DNA of 64,000 nt from NCBI GenBank assembly GCA_003993805.1, contig RSEF01000001.1, forward strand, positions 205,632,098 through 205,696,097, read 5' to 3'. The position numbers and the translations under genes were made by a program. Below are positions 1 to 12,800 of this stretch, piece after piece; the stretch's first letter is position 1, and every line of letters begins with the position of its first letter. This DNA comes from Himantopus leucocephalus. Lineage: Eukaryota; Chordata; Aves; Charadriiformes; Recurvirostridae. The notes under the pieces are model-generated. The model ran no database searches, was not told the origin of the DNA, and saw only the letters and a list, made by a program, of their open reading frames with translations.

Positions 1-3000
1 TTTTCATCTAGTGAAAATTTTCATTCAGTACTGAATAGAAGTGCATTTGGTTGACTTCCTTGATTAGATGAAGACTTACTACTGCACATGCTTCAAGACT
101 AACCAGGCTATGCCATCCCATTGAGCTGTTCACTTACAAGCAATAGAAAAAACTAACCTAGGCAGTTGTGCTTCCTTGTTTCAAATTCTTCTCCTTGCCA
201 AACAACTGCTTTTGTGAAACTCTCCTAAAACTGACTTTATCTGCTTCATCTGTATGCAGGGGTTTAGGAGCTTTCGCTGTACACAATGAAATGCATATGG
301 GTTCTGCAACTTGTGGTTCATTGTTTATACAGAGTTTGTATTTAGTTTCACAAAATGTATTGTGATCTGCTGGTTTAAATCTCACTGAATGCTGTGATAG
401 TGTCTTGTCACGTAGTCTTTCAGTGGAAGCATCTAGGGTTTTCAACTTTGTCTTGTCCCATGCAGTGTCAGTCCTTTCTCTGTGCTGCTTTGCTATTAAG
501 ACAAATCTGTCCTCTTTTTTATTTTTATGGTACAGTTAACAGCAAAATCTGCTGCTTCCCGCACTTGTTACTGCTTTGTAAACTTTTGTTTCCAAGTGTC
601 TGTTTCAAGAGTTAATAGTGTTAACAAAACCAGTAATTGTGAGAGTTGAACAGCTCCTTTAGTTTGAAATGTTACAAAGGCTGACTCTTCAATTTTAGCA
701 GGTTTTTTTTTATTTTTCTGGTAACTTCTAAAGACAAGTTCTGTGGTTTCAGCCAGTTCAAACTATGGTTTAATAGTGGAATCTTCCGTGTATTTTAAAC
801 CACTTTGGTCTCACTTCAGGTAATACTTAGTTGGGTATTAAGTAATCTCTGATTATAGTGAAGTCTGATACTGTGTACACTTCTACAGATGGAGGTAGCT
901 AGATGCTTTTTACCCCATCTATCATGGTTAAATGACAGAAACCTTTATCAACCAAGAAATAATCAACTCCCCTTTCTTCCTGCTTAGTGGTGTGGGGGTT
1001 TTTTGAGGTCTGTTGGTATTTATGCCTCCAGTTTCTTGCGTCTCTGATGCAAGTCAAGTCCTTCTAGAAACTATCCTGTTCTTCTACCTCTTCTTCTACC
1101 TTTCATTTTCTCCTGTTTCTGAAACCATTTATTTTGCCATTTCTGTTTCAAGTGTCTGTCCTCAGCTGTATAATTTGCTGCTCTTCAGTAAAAGCTATGT
1201 AATCAGCTTCCTTAGGCACCTGAACATCATTCAGGTGAAGTTTTCAGGATGTTATTTTGACAATATTTTAAAAGATAAAGTGAGATAGGTACATCAGAGA
1301 TGTTAAAACAGCTTTGTAGTTCTGAAGAAAAGTACTCACGACAGTCAAAATTGTGAGGTGTGATCTTTGTGGGAGCACAGGAAATTCTTAGAAAGAGGAG
1401 CAAGGAGGTGATAGGTTTTGGGAGTTCGGATCGATATAACCACATCCGTGCACTGCTGTACCTGGAGTAATTGGACAGGATTGAAGGCAAGAGGGAGAAA
1501 AGGCAAAACAGACATTAACTGAATGTTTCAGCTGTAAGAGTAACTTTAACTTGCTTTTTGAGGCACGGGAAGAAGCGGTTTTCAGCTCTGCTTTTCTTGA
1601 AGGCATGAAAGCACGTGTCTTCAGAGCAGGAACAAAACTGGCAGAAAGAGGGAGCACTGACAGTTGGAGATGCCAAAGAAAAGTTACTGCACAAGTAACT
1701 GATTTGGCTGTTTGCAGAGTTCAGCTGATGAAATGTAAACACATATCACTTGGTGTTCAAGGGCCACAAAAGCAATTACTTCAGCTTTTGCTCTAAAGAC
1801 TTGGGCAAATGCTTTTAGTCTCTTGTTGGAGCAGGGAAGAGTTTAGTTATTCTTGGGGGAGTGATTATTTGGGTGCGTTCTTTCAGAAGACTGAATAAAT
1901 AATATGGTTTCTTCTTTCTTTGCTGTTACAGATTCTGCTGACATCTGGTTCTTTTCTTAGACGTGTGTGTTGCTTCTGGATCCATCCAGACCATCCTTCT
2001 TTCAAATATATCTGAAGTAGTTTAGCTGCTGTTTTCCTGATTGCCTTACTAATAGATCTCAGTTATCATAGAATTCCATGTAGTGAATATCTCTGCTTTT
2101 CTACTTACAGAAAATGTCTATCTTCTTTCTCCTTTACTTTTCTATTTGAACGCACGTTCGTTGTGCTTCTGTCCCAGAATATTCTTTTCTAGAAGCTTTC
2201 CTGGTATTTATCTTATTTCTAGTCTGAAACTGTTACTCTGTAAAGCTACCAGTGAGAAGTTTGCCTGGATTGACAAATATGTACCGATATGTTTTACCAT
2301 GGGCCATATGAGTTTTAACTGCAAAGCATTTCCTTCAACTGGAAACAAATCTTTGGGCTGCTGCACAGCATTGTAGCAATCAGCCGGTATTCTGGTGTTC
2401 TTGATCGACTGGCCCTTGCATGGGAGAAGTTGTAGCAAGAATGCTCTCTTAACGCTGTAGGCATGTTCTTCATCCTGCTCTCTATCCTTTTGAAGGCACG
2501 TGAAGCAGATCATACTGCTTTTTTCAGTCAAGAATAAAAGTCTGTAGCACAGATACCTAGCTAATAGCTTTATTGAAACAGTCTTGCAGCCAGAAAGTTC
2601 AAGAACAGAGACTTTAGTTAGCTTCAGTTGCAGACAGAAGTGAGTCTTACTTCTAAAATACCATGGAATTACAGTATCGGTTTGAGATTTATTTTGGGGC
2701 TTTATCTTTCTTCTTAGTTGGATGTATGCAAGAAGAGCTGTAGACTTAAGTTTTCATGGTCCTTTCAGTAAGAAACAAAGGAAGATCAAGACTTCTTCTA
2801 AAATGATTATTGCTGACTGATAGTGGGAAGAATAAAAATGCCTCAGAAACACTCCAAGTGAATTTTCTCTTATTTCCAGGCAGTACTTCATCTAGAATGG
2901 AAGATAACTGCCAAGAAAGCAGCTTTGGAGAAAAAGACTTCAGTATCCTGGCAGGCAACAAGTTGTACAGGAGTTACTGTGTGCCCTTGCAGCAGAGATG

Positions 3001-3020
3001 GCCAACTGCATCCTGGGTTG

Positions 3021-3183
3021 TATCACAGAATGCTTGAGGTTGGAAGGGACCTCTGGAGGTCATCTTGTCCACCTTCCTACTCAAGCAGGGTCACCTGGAA
3101 CAGGTTGTCCAGGACCTTGTCCATTTGAGTTCTGAATATCTCCAAGGATGGGGACTGCACAGCGTCTCTGGGAAACCTATTAC
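3021..3183 (-). mobile_element. CR1 LINE 3' fragment
   Basis: The segment opens tatcacagaatgcttgaggt and continues ggaagggacctctggaggtc, then ccaaggatggggac and tctctgggaaacct. This is the reverse complement of the CR1 3' end, lacking everything upstream. Divergence from the usual avian consensus suggests an old copy. Confidence 0.85.
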
Positions 3184-3196
3184 AATAGTAACATGA

Positions 3197-3750
3197 GGCT
3201 AGCCAGCAGGTTAAGGGAAGTGATTTCTGTGCTCTGGCTCCATCCCCCACCCCCGGCATTCTTCTGCACTTCTGAGACTCCGTGTGGAGCACTGTGTCCA
3301 GTTTTGAATTCCACAGGATGAAAGGTATTGACATACTGATGCAAGTTCTGTGGAGAGCTACCAAGGTGTTTAGAGGGCTGCAGTATATGACATAGGAAGA
3401 CAGGCTTGGGAGACTTTAGTTTGTTCAACCTTGAGAAGGCTAAAAGGAGGATCAGTTATCTAATGGGAGGGTTATAGAGAGGACAAAGTTGGGCTCTTCT
3501 TAGAAGTGCACAGTGGAAGGATAAGAGGCAAGAGACAACTTGAAGGCAAGGGGAAACTTGATAGAAGGAAAAGGGTTTTTTTCTGTGAGGGTGGTGACAT
3601 TGTCCAGAGAGGTTTTGGAGTGCTCGTCCTTGGAGATGCTCAGATTCAACTGGACAAGATCCTGAGCAACCAGCTCTGGACCTGCTTTGAGCAGCAGGTT
3701 ACTTTTGACCTGGAGGTCCCCTCCAATCTACATGATTCTGTGATTCTGTA
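3197..3750 (+). mobile_element. CR1 LINE 3' fragment
   Basis: It starts gccagcaggttaagggaagt, passes actgtgtccagtttt and ctgtgagggtggtgacattg, and ends tgattctgtgattctg, the degenerate ATTCTATG-type CR1 tail. It is 5'-truncated and carries several internal deletions. It lies directly beside the oppositely oriented copy at 3021-3183. Confidence 0.85.
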
Positions 3751-4822
3751 CTTCTGAAACAAAGAATGAAGCAGTGATGTTTAAAATACAGAGTCAGAAA
3801 GTTTTGTAATATTTTTTTGTTCCCTCTTTACTTTGTGAGTAATGAAGATTTTGGTATTCTTTGTTGTTTTTTTGCTCTACCAGTGAAGTTCATTCTTTTG
3901 TCTCCTGACCATGAAATATCACCAACGTTGACACAACTTTACATTTTCCTTAATTTCTTTTCTGAACACCTGCTTTTCCTTGAGGATGGTTAAAATATTC
4001 AATTAAAAAGAAAAATGTTCTGTAGTAAGAACATGAGAACAGCTGTTCTGGTTCAGATCAGGGACTGAGACTCCTGCAGTGTATGTAAGCGGGCATGCAG
4101 GGAAGAGTAAGAACAGGGCAGGTACTTAGGATATTTTCCCCTGAGCATTTTCTTAATTTCTGACTCTCTAGAGGTCAGGGGGTCTCCTGAACTTTATGCA
4201 ATGTTCCTGTATGCTATTTTTAGTGAATCTCTTTAGTCTTGTCCAGTCTCCTTGTGAACACACATGAGCAGTTTTTCCATCTCTGACACTCTTCAGTAAG
4301 AAGTTCTGCTGACCTGCTGTTTGTTATGTGAAGAGCTGCCTCCTGTTGTTTGTTTTGAAACTTCTGTTGATGTTCATGTGATTTCCCACAGTTGTTAGTA
4401 TTAGAAAAGACAATGAACAGTTGATCCATAGTGCCCCACATTATACCATTTTTGGTTCTGTCGTTATCCTCTTAAGTTATTTTATTTTCAGGCCAAAATT
4501 CCTCACCTCATAAGAACGCTCTCTGACCCTGTGTAATACTGTAGTTCTCCTTAGTTTTAGTGAATCTTCCATTTGTTTATTCCAGCTAGAAGGGTACTTC
4601 TAGGGAAAGGATTCTCGAATGTTACTTTTCTAATACAGAATGAAATTAATACTGCAGATTCTTAGAGAAGAAAGGTAACGTGGTGATGAATGCGAGAGTA
4701 GAAATGTAAGTTACCTGAGAACCTTGAGAAGAGAGTCTTATCTGGAAATTTGACACTTAAGAACAAGAGAGAATTCTTGGTTTGCATTATGGCTGTCTAA
4801 AAATGTATGGGATAGTACAGTA

Positions 4823-4922
4823 NNNNNNNNNNNNNNNNNNNNNNNNNNNNNNNNNNNNNNNNNNNNNNNNNNNNNNNNNNNNNNNNNNNNNNNNNNNNNN
4901 NNNNNNNNNNNNNNNNNNNNNN
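4823..4922. other. Assembly gap (100 N)
   Basis: Exactly 100 N, a placeholder size. It lies in the upstream intron. Confidence 0.98.
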
Positions 4923-5835
4923 CAGAAAAAAAATGAAGTCAGATGAGAAGGAGGTATCCTGAAATTGTATAAGATACCCTCCTCTACATAGGAGCTTGAT
5001 ATCTTGACTCATACTCCTTTTTGGAGGAAATCCACAGCAAAGCTTTCATCAATGTAGCATGTGGAAATTGTAAAATGGTGTGGTATTTTGAAATTTTGCT
5101 GGTCTCTGCAAAGTGCTACACCTAGTTTGTGGTAGAGGCATGTGTATTTGTATATTTTTACGTATGTGTTTTTAATAAAGGGAAGATGATACACGTTATA
5201 AAACCGTAAGTTTCTTCTCTGGCTGTAAGACTGGATTTAGCTGTTTCTCAAATGTTAAATATATCCAAAGATATATTTATGTCCAAAGATATCCAAGATA
5301 TCCAGCAAAGATATCCATTGAAGCTTCTGTTACTCTGAACAAAGCAAAGCACTTATGAAACGGGTTTTGCCTTTCCTTTCCCCCTTCAGTCCTTGAGAAG
5401 AGGGAAAGAGGGAGAGGTAGTGCCAAAATCATTCCTTGACAGAAGGGAAGAAATCTTAAGTGTCTGAGTGTCAAGAGGGTATTTTCTAATGCTGAGTAGG
5501 GAAAGAGTCTGTCTCATAGAAGTCTCATCGCTGTTCAGATGAGGAATTCTCTTATGATCGCTGTCAAAACCATGATACTATTTCCATGGGCAGGGAAGGT
5601 GTCTAGACATTTTTTTTTCTGAAACTTGCTTTATGGTGCTTGAGATATTTGACGAACACTAAAGTATGTAGCAGATCAGAACTATTGATTTTGTGTGTTG
5701 ACTGTGTCGTTGGTATTTCTGCCTGGTGCGACCTTCCAGTGCTTTTTATAGAACTTTTGTTCCCTTCTGTGGAAAACCATTGATTTACTGACTGCTGTGT
5801 TGAGAGATGTCAAAATTGAGTCTGTTACAGAATCT

Positions 5836-5940
5836 CAGGATCATAGAATGGTTAGAGTTGGAAGGGATGTTAAAGATCATCTGGTTCCAACCCCTCTGCC
5901 ATGGGCAGGGACACCTTCCGCTGGACCAGGTTACTCAAAG
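5836..5940 (-). mobile_element. Short CR1 LINE fragment
   Basis: tcatagaatggttagagttg, then atcatctggttccaacccct and atgggcagggacaccttccg, is the reverse complement of the last 100 or so bases of CR1. It breaks off at ttactcaaag, next to two copies of the palindrome aacctaggtt. Confidence 0.88.
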
Positions 5941-6656
5941 CAACCTAGGTTGTATAATAATAACCTAGGTTGTCAGGTTCACAGAGTCACAGTTCCTCAT
6001 TGGATCCAGTGAGGAGCATTAAAAACTTCTGCAGTGTGTATCCCCTGCCTGGAGGACTGGAACTAGGAGAGCTGAGAAGTTAGGGGTTCTCCCAACAGTG
6101 CTGTTACCAAGAAACTGCTACACCTAACTCATACTTGATAATATTAAGGATGTTATTGTTTGGAGAGTACGATTATTTTTTTTTTCCAAAGTTTGGCACC
6201 ATTATTTATCCTTTATCTTTGCTGTGCCAGACTCCTGTTTCTTTTCTTACAATTATTGTCCCATCAACAAGAAGAGAAGAACAGAGTTGTTTCAAACTCT
6301 CCAACTCAGCACAACTTGCTGTCTACTCTAGCCACAGTTCACAGGCTGCAGACAGTGGGGTTTGGGATGGGGTTTTGTTGGTTGGTTGGGTTTTTTTGAG
6401 GGGTGTGTGTTTGGTTTTTGTCTTTACACGGAAGTTTAGTTTTAGCCGGCTTGCCCCAGGAGTAAGAGACCCAACCATAGTGCTGAATGCTCTGGAGAGG
6501 ATGATCGTGATAGTTAATATAGAAAGGTTCTGATGAGGGAGCAAATTGCAGAAGTAAATAAATAGTTTTCCTCTGTGATTGTTATACCATAATTTAAAAC
6601 CAAAAGCCAAACATAATTTTAACTAATGCACTGTTTTGCTTTGTTTTATGTTTTAG

Positions 6657-6807
6657 AAATATGGCAAATTAACATCTTGTACTGGCTGCAGAGCCCAGTG
6701 CAGGTTTTTTGACATGACTCAGTGCATAGGACCTAATGGATATATGGAGCCATACTGCTCAACTACATGCATGAACACACACAAATCAAAATATGCAAAA
6801 TCACAAA
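6657..6807 (+). CDS. ZMYM4: ZMYM4 exon: MYM finger (first in window)
   Basis: The acceptor is ttttag ending at 6656 and the donor is gtaagt at 6808. Phase is 0 at the start and 1 at the end. It encodes 50 residues beginning [11 protein letters not shown], with cysteine pairs CTGC and CRFF...QC followed by CSTTC, the spacing of an MYM finger. The first base of a Ser codon is left for the next exon. The exon before it is not in the window, because I see no MYM-like cysteine pattern in 1-6656. Confidence 0.93.
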
Positions 6808-9800
6808 GTAAGTGAAAAGGATGATGGATTTTCATCACTGATAAGAGTAGACATATTTTTTTTCCTACAGTTGAACACTGGGGGTGGGTTTTGTTTTAGA
6901 ATTAATCTATGCACATGTGACTTCATAGGTTTTTAAACTTACGAAGAAAAGAAAAAGATCATCTTATATTCAACACCAGTAAATGGACGCATGAGGGGTC
7001 ATTTTCCCCACTGGCCTTTTTGCTTGATGTTGGAAACAGTTTTCAACTGTCTTAAGGCTTCTGGGGAAAAAAATGTTGAGATGTAATGTGCTCTGTGTCA
7101 CAGAATGATAGTGCAGTTTTCATGCATATGAATTAATATTCTCTTGGCTGTAATGCAACCCCCCACCCCATTTTATCTCCTCAAGCAATTGTTGGAGAAT
7201 GGAGGTAGTTATAATGTCTACGGATATTCTGTAGGTGAAATTTTTAATCTGGGTGAAAGGAACTGATAAATAACTCAAAACGTGTGTTCTTCAATATGCA
7301 AAGCAGGCATAGATCTCAATTCAGCAAACTCGAAGTTGAAAATGCTCTAGTGAATTTCATAGACGGTGATATTTCATATTTAATGCTGATTTTTAGTGGA
7401 AGAATTCAGCAAAACCTCTGCAATTTCTTTTGTTCTGTGTGACTTGTGGAAGCTGACTGGAAAACAGGCAAATCTTAGCTTTTTACATTGAAGTGGTGGA
7501 AAGAGCTGACCTGTACTCCAGTATTTTTTTCTTTGGGCTATTATTTTGTGTTTATTTTGTTTGTAAACTACGTTTTTCTTTTAGGTATGGGAATTATTTG
7601 CCACTTTTGTAAACGAAACTCTTTACCTCAGTATCAAGCCACAATGCCTGATGGAAAACTGTACAACTTTTGCAGTTCCAGTTGTGTAGCTAAATTTCAG
7701 GTTAGCTGCTGTGTTAAATCTTTTCCTCCCTAAATATTTGTGTACCTGTGTTTGTGTCAAGTATTTGCATATTAAACTAACTTGCTTGTATATACATGTT
7801 TATGAGTTATTTCTTTGATCAGAGTACTGTTCCGTAATGATAACATTAGCTGCTATCTTAAACTTAAAAAATCAGATTTCTCCTATTTCTGTTTTTCTCT
7901 ATTTCTCCTTGATACTGTAAGAAAACACAAAGCAGTATCACTGCTCATCTTAGTTTTACCACCCCAGCCTCTTTATGAAGGTGAGCCTTGCTGGTTTGCA
8001 TTGAAGATCAACAAATTTCATCTCTTTTATACTAAATACAGTAACAAAATTCTCATGTGCTAACAAAGGTGTGTCATGGGAGAAGTGATTGTCTCTGAAA
8101 TGAAAAGTTAGAGCCTAAGCCATTAGGACACTTATGGATGAAACTAGCTGTTTAAATTATGTCCAGAAACCGGAGTGTCATAAGCCTAATGACAGGCACA
8201 CTGGAAGAGGCTGCTACGCTTCTTGAAAATGTCATATTTTTTTATAAGACTTAAGGTTAAGCGTATGTAAAAGATGTTGTAGTGATTGATCTCTAGGTGA
8301 TGAAAGAACATTTTCAAAGAAAATGTTTCCGGTTTTGTGTGTAAAAACAGTTTTCCCAGATGCGCACTGTATAATTGATAATTGCCTTCTCATGTGGTGT
8401 TGAACAGTTACACCCATACAGGGTTTTCCCATTTGTCATTAAACTTCGCTGTTTTCTGTCAACCGGAAAGCAAATCAATCTCTTAATTGCTTCCTTAATA
8501 TACCCTGGATAGGACCTCCATTGTGTAGCCCTGTTCTGTGCTTCCATCCTGACCAATGTAGTAGATGATCTTACTGAGACCTTGCTGATGCTTTTGTTGT
8601 AGTTTCAGTGCTACATGTAGATCTTTAATGTTGTAGTGGAGTTTAATTAGAGCAGCCATACAGTCTGTGAGTTCTCAGTAAAGACCAAGAATGGGTTGGT
8701 GGTTGCTCGCTTACAGTTAGTTTGCTCAAACATCTCTGTCAGATTCTGACTTTTGATTATTTTCATATATTCACTGTCTAGAAGAATAAAATGTATTTAT
8801 GTTAGATAACAAGTTGTTCTCATACGATCAACTCTTTGTTCTGTTCACTTAGTATTTAGATGAAAAGGACGGCATACCACAATATGAGCATTGGACTGTA
8901 AGTGTTCACTTGAGGCTTTTTTATACTTAAGTGAGACATAAGGCATTGAACCTAAATTGAGAAAATGGTTTAATCCATTTGGCCATTGCTTCCTGCAATG
9001 ATCTTTTGAAAAAATGGCTGATTTACTATGGTGCTCCATATTTTTCACTGTTTAGTAATGCAGATAACTCATTTTAGTTTTCTGGCATTATATTCATCTC
9101 TTTTTCTTACTGTGCCTGTTCTTCCTATACATTTCTCTTTGTTAGCGGTTACCCTTCTCAGAACAGAAAAACTGCTGTTTCAGGTCTGCCTCCCTTCTGC
9201 AAAAATTTTAGGCATTTTAGTTTACAAATGGGTTGAGATATTTAAATTTCCAGTTTGTTTACAGTACTTTAGGGTTGATTGTCATTGTATCTTATGAATA
9301 ACCTTTTTTCCTAGCTGTTGTTTTAATGTATTTGTATTTGAAAGATTCGGCTGAGCTGCTTGTTGTGCAACTTACATCCATATCTACATTCTCCTTTGTG
9401 CCGACAACTTGCAAGAACATTTATCCTTTTAAGAAAGAGGGTAAAAGAGGGAGAATAGCCGGGTTGCTGTGATTTTTGTTTGGTAGAATAGTATGACTGT
9501 ATCTTGTCTTCTTTCATGCTCTGTCTTGGAGCATGTTATTGCAGAGTTAAGGACAGAACTGTTCCAAAGTTGTATTGTTTTAAGCCAGTTTTGCTATCAG
9601 CACCTTTACTGGGTCAGTTGAAGATCTTGCTCTGAACTTGTCTCTTAAGGAAAAATAAACTGCTAATTTATTTATTGTGAACATGGAGACTGTAGCGTGT
9701 GTGTCTACCCAAAGTTAGCAAATGTGTGAGTATCTTGAAGCACAAGCTATCTTGCAAAACGTGAGTGTATGCAAAATTTTCAGAAAACTTGTGCTAAAGC

Positions 9801-12800
9801 TTTGATTGTTTTGGGTTTTTTTTTTTCAATTTATGGTTGTATCTGGAGAGTTGTAGAACCAGTATGTGTAAGAATTATACAATGTTTTTACCAGGTTACT
9901 CATTGTGATAATCACTAATGTTGTCTTCTCTTTCACCATCGTTATGGTGTCTGTAAGTGTTCTTTGTTATATACCTTACGCTTCTTTCTCACACACACAT
10001 ATGTGTGTATTTCAAAAAAGGAGTATGTTGCAGCAGGAAGTGTGGAGGGAGCTTGGCATGCTTATCACAGAAATACTTTTCCAATCATACTAAAAATAAT
10101 TGAGGCTTCCACGCTGAGGCCGGAAGGTGTGTGTGTGCGTAAGCATAAGGGGGAGTGTTTGTTTCTTGCATGTTTAATTTAGTGCCCTTGTTTTTGTTTG
10201 TGGAACAGTCCGAGTGGATGACCGTATGTAAAAGATTCCTCGTACATATGTGCTTTTCTTTTTCACATTAAGAGCAACTTGATTCTTTCAAAGTTATTTT
10301 TTTCTCAACTAGAAAAAAACTCACCACAGTCTGGCTGCAACTGGCACGTCCACATACACAATTATGCACAGAGATGTTTCCATAATTTGATTTTGTGTTG
10401 CTGTGAGCAATGATAACCCCTCTATTGCTTATGCTGTGGTGGCAGGGGCAGGCCAGAAGTTGTGCTACTACGCTGGTCTTCTCAGAAGAGTCCTGGGCTG
10501 TGTCTGCTACTGTTCATTAGTAATTTGGCAGTTTAGAGCAGTTTGAAGGCTGAAAAGGACCTTACAATGATTTTTCACTTTGCTTGGCACTTCCCATGCT
10601 CTTGTTGTTCAGGGCAGGCTCAAGAAAAGTCAGATTCAATATAAATATTTTTTGTTTGAATTTAAGATATTCAAAAGAGCACGTGTGTGTGTGTCTATGT
10701 GTATATGTATATGATTTCAAAGATACCTTGATACCTTTGAAGCACAACATTGATAAAACCTTGCTGTTTGGGGTGACCTGTGAAAGAATTTAAGGAATTT
10801 ATGATCTTTTTGCTGCGTTATTCTGTGTGTGTCATAATGCACCCAAATAATTCCTAAAGATGCTTATTCTAAGCATCTTGTAAGTTAGAGGCAAAGTAAG
10901 ATTATGAGGATGCTATGTGCACGTCATCTTGACTCATTAAGACACTATACAGAAGTGGTCCTTAATTGTAAGCAGGGTAATAGAAACTTCAGGGAGGCAT
11001 ACAAAACCATGTTGGTTTTACAACCACCTTCTGCTTGGTTTAGAGCTTTCAGTAACATTAATGCAGTTCTTCACTGATTTCTGTGGGAAACCGTAGGAGT
11101 TTATGATAACAAACATTGGTTTTGTTTTAGAAGCTGTAATGCTTAATTGTTAAGATGTTTTTATCTACAGTTAGATGTAAGTATTCTTTAAAAGAAGTTT
11201 TAATTTTAGACAGTCTCAAACTCTGTTCTTGCATCTTTATCTTTATCGTTCCATTACCAGCCCCCTAGACTACGCGGATCCTGAATTTCTACCGTAGCAA
11301 ATAGTGGGAAAAGAAATAAAAGAAGCTAACAGTGCTGTACGTCAGAAGACAACAAAAAACATGTTTTACCTTTTAACTTGTAGCCCTCACAATAAGGGTT
11401 GTGGTCCTCTATTAGAATGTAATTACAGATATANCTATATTTAAATGTAATTACAGATATCAAAAAATACAGTTGCTTTTCGTTTGATGAGCACTTAATA
11501 TATTTCATCTGCATTCCTCCCTTCGTCTTCAGTGTTTCTGTACACGTTGTCCCCTCTGCTAGTTCTTTAACTTTACCTTTGTTCCTGAACTGGAGGTGGT
11601 GGGTATACTTGCTTCTTGATTTCTTTTTGGTTTTGAACCAAAACTTCTAGGATTCCCGTTGTCCTTCCGTAAACCGTATGGTAGGACGTGTTGAGCGTGG
11701 TGTTTGCTTTGTGAGGAAACTTGCAAATGCAGACATGCACAGGTTGGACCTTGAACTTAAAACGCCTTTGTGGCTCCCATGTTAGCACAAGTCTTCAGCT
11801 ACTTGTTTAGAGCAGCTGAAGTCTAGCAAACCTCTCTCAACCACAGGGACGTTTGCTGGATATAGTGGGAGAGATACGACTACTGTATGTGGGCATCAGA
11901 CTGTGTTAAAGTTGTTACAGGACAATGGGGTTAAAGGTTTATCCACGGAGGCAAATCTGGCATCTTTTCTGCAGTATGTGGCATTTCGTTCTCAGGTCCT
12001 GTCTGTGATTGGGAAGTGTGCATGACTACTTAATGTCTGCAAACTCCTGATACAGAATTAGCGCATCTGCGCAAAAAGATACTATTTGCACTGCTATCTC
12101 GCACTCAGCAGTACCGGTTTGCTTATGTGAGGGCTTATATCAGTAATTGGTCTCATCACAATTATTTTTTTGTGGGTTTTTTTTTTAGTGTAGGTGAACC
12201 CTGAGTAACATGATGGTCTGAAGCAAAGTATCCTGTAACAGAAATATTTTATACTTTCACAGTTACAAGATGGAGAGGTAGTAACAAATCAGTCTGAAGA
12301 GAACTTGTCATCTTCAAATATATTTGTTTTGTTGCAAACAGTATGGGGAAAGTTTGTTGAAAAGATGGGATATAAGAAATTTGTCCTCTGGATTCTTCAA
12401 GTGAACGTGATCACTAATAATTCAAATTCTGTCTTGAACATCACATGAGTAATACACCAATAGTTGTTGCTTGATGTAGGGAACGTGCAAAAGACAATGT
12501 TCTGTAGGCATATAATACCTACTAGAAGACTACAGATGCTGTAAAATTTAGTTCTCTGTCTGCTGATTGCCTCAGAAATGCATTAAGTGAATTATTCAGT
12601 TACAGAATTAAATTCTCATACCTACGCATCCCATCTATAGTATTTTTTTCAATCTGAAAAACCTTAAATGTTTAGAGGCTGGCTGTTTGAATGATTGTGT
12701 CTTCCTGCCATGCTGATTGAGGCCAGCTAGGTCTCTTAGCTGGTTTTCTCTTAATCCGAGTAGATACAGGGTTTCTCGCTGAAGGCCTTTTACTTTATTT

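Larger units (their letters stand above)
1..6656 (+). other. Upstream ZMYM4 intron (partial)
   Basis: No MYM-finger or other recognisable exon was found. Contents: AT-rich intronic sequence, an inverted pair of CR1 fragments (3021-3750), a short CR1 piece (5836-5940), a 100-N gap (4823-4922) and short tandem ATATCC-type motifs near 5256-5310. Open frames here have no family resemblance. The intron continues left of the window. Confidence 0.6.

Noticed and set aside
1..6656. Search for further MYM-finger exons upstream
   Set aside because: No CxxC...CxxxC pattern flanked by splice sites was seen; upstream exons must lie left of the window.
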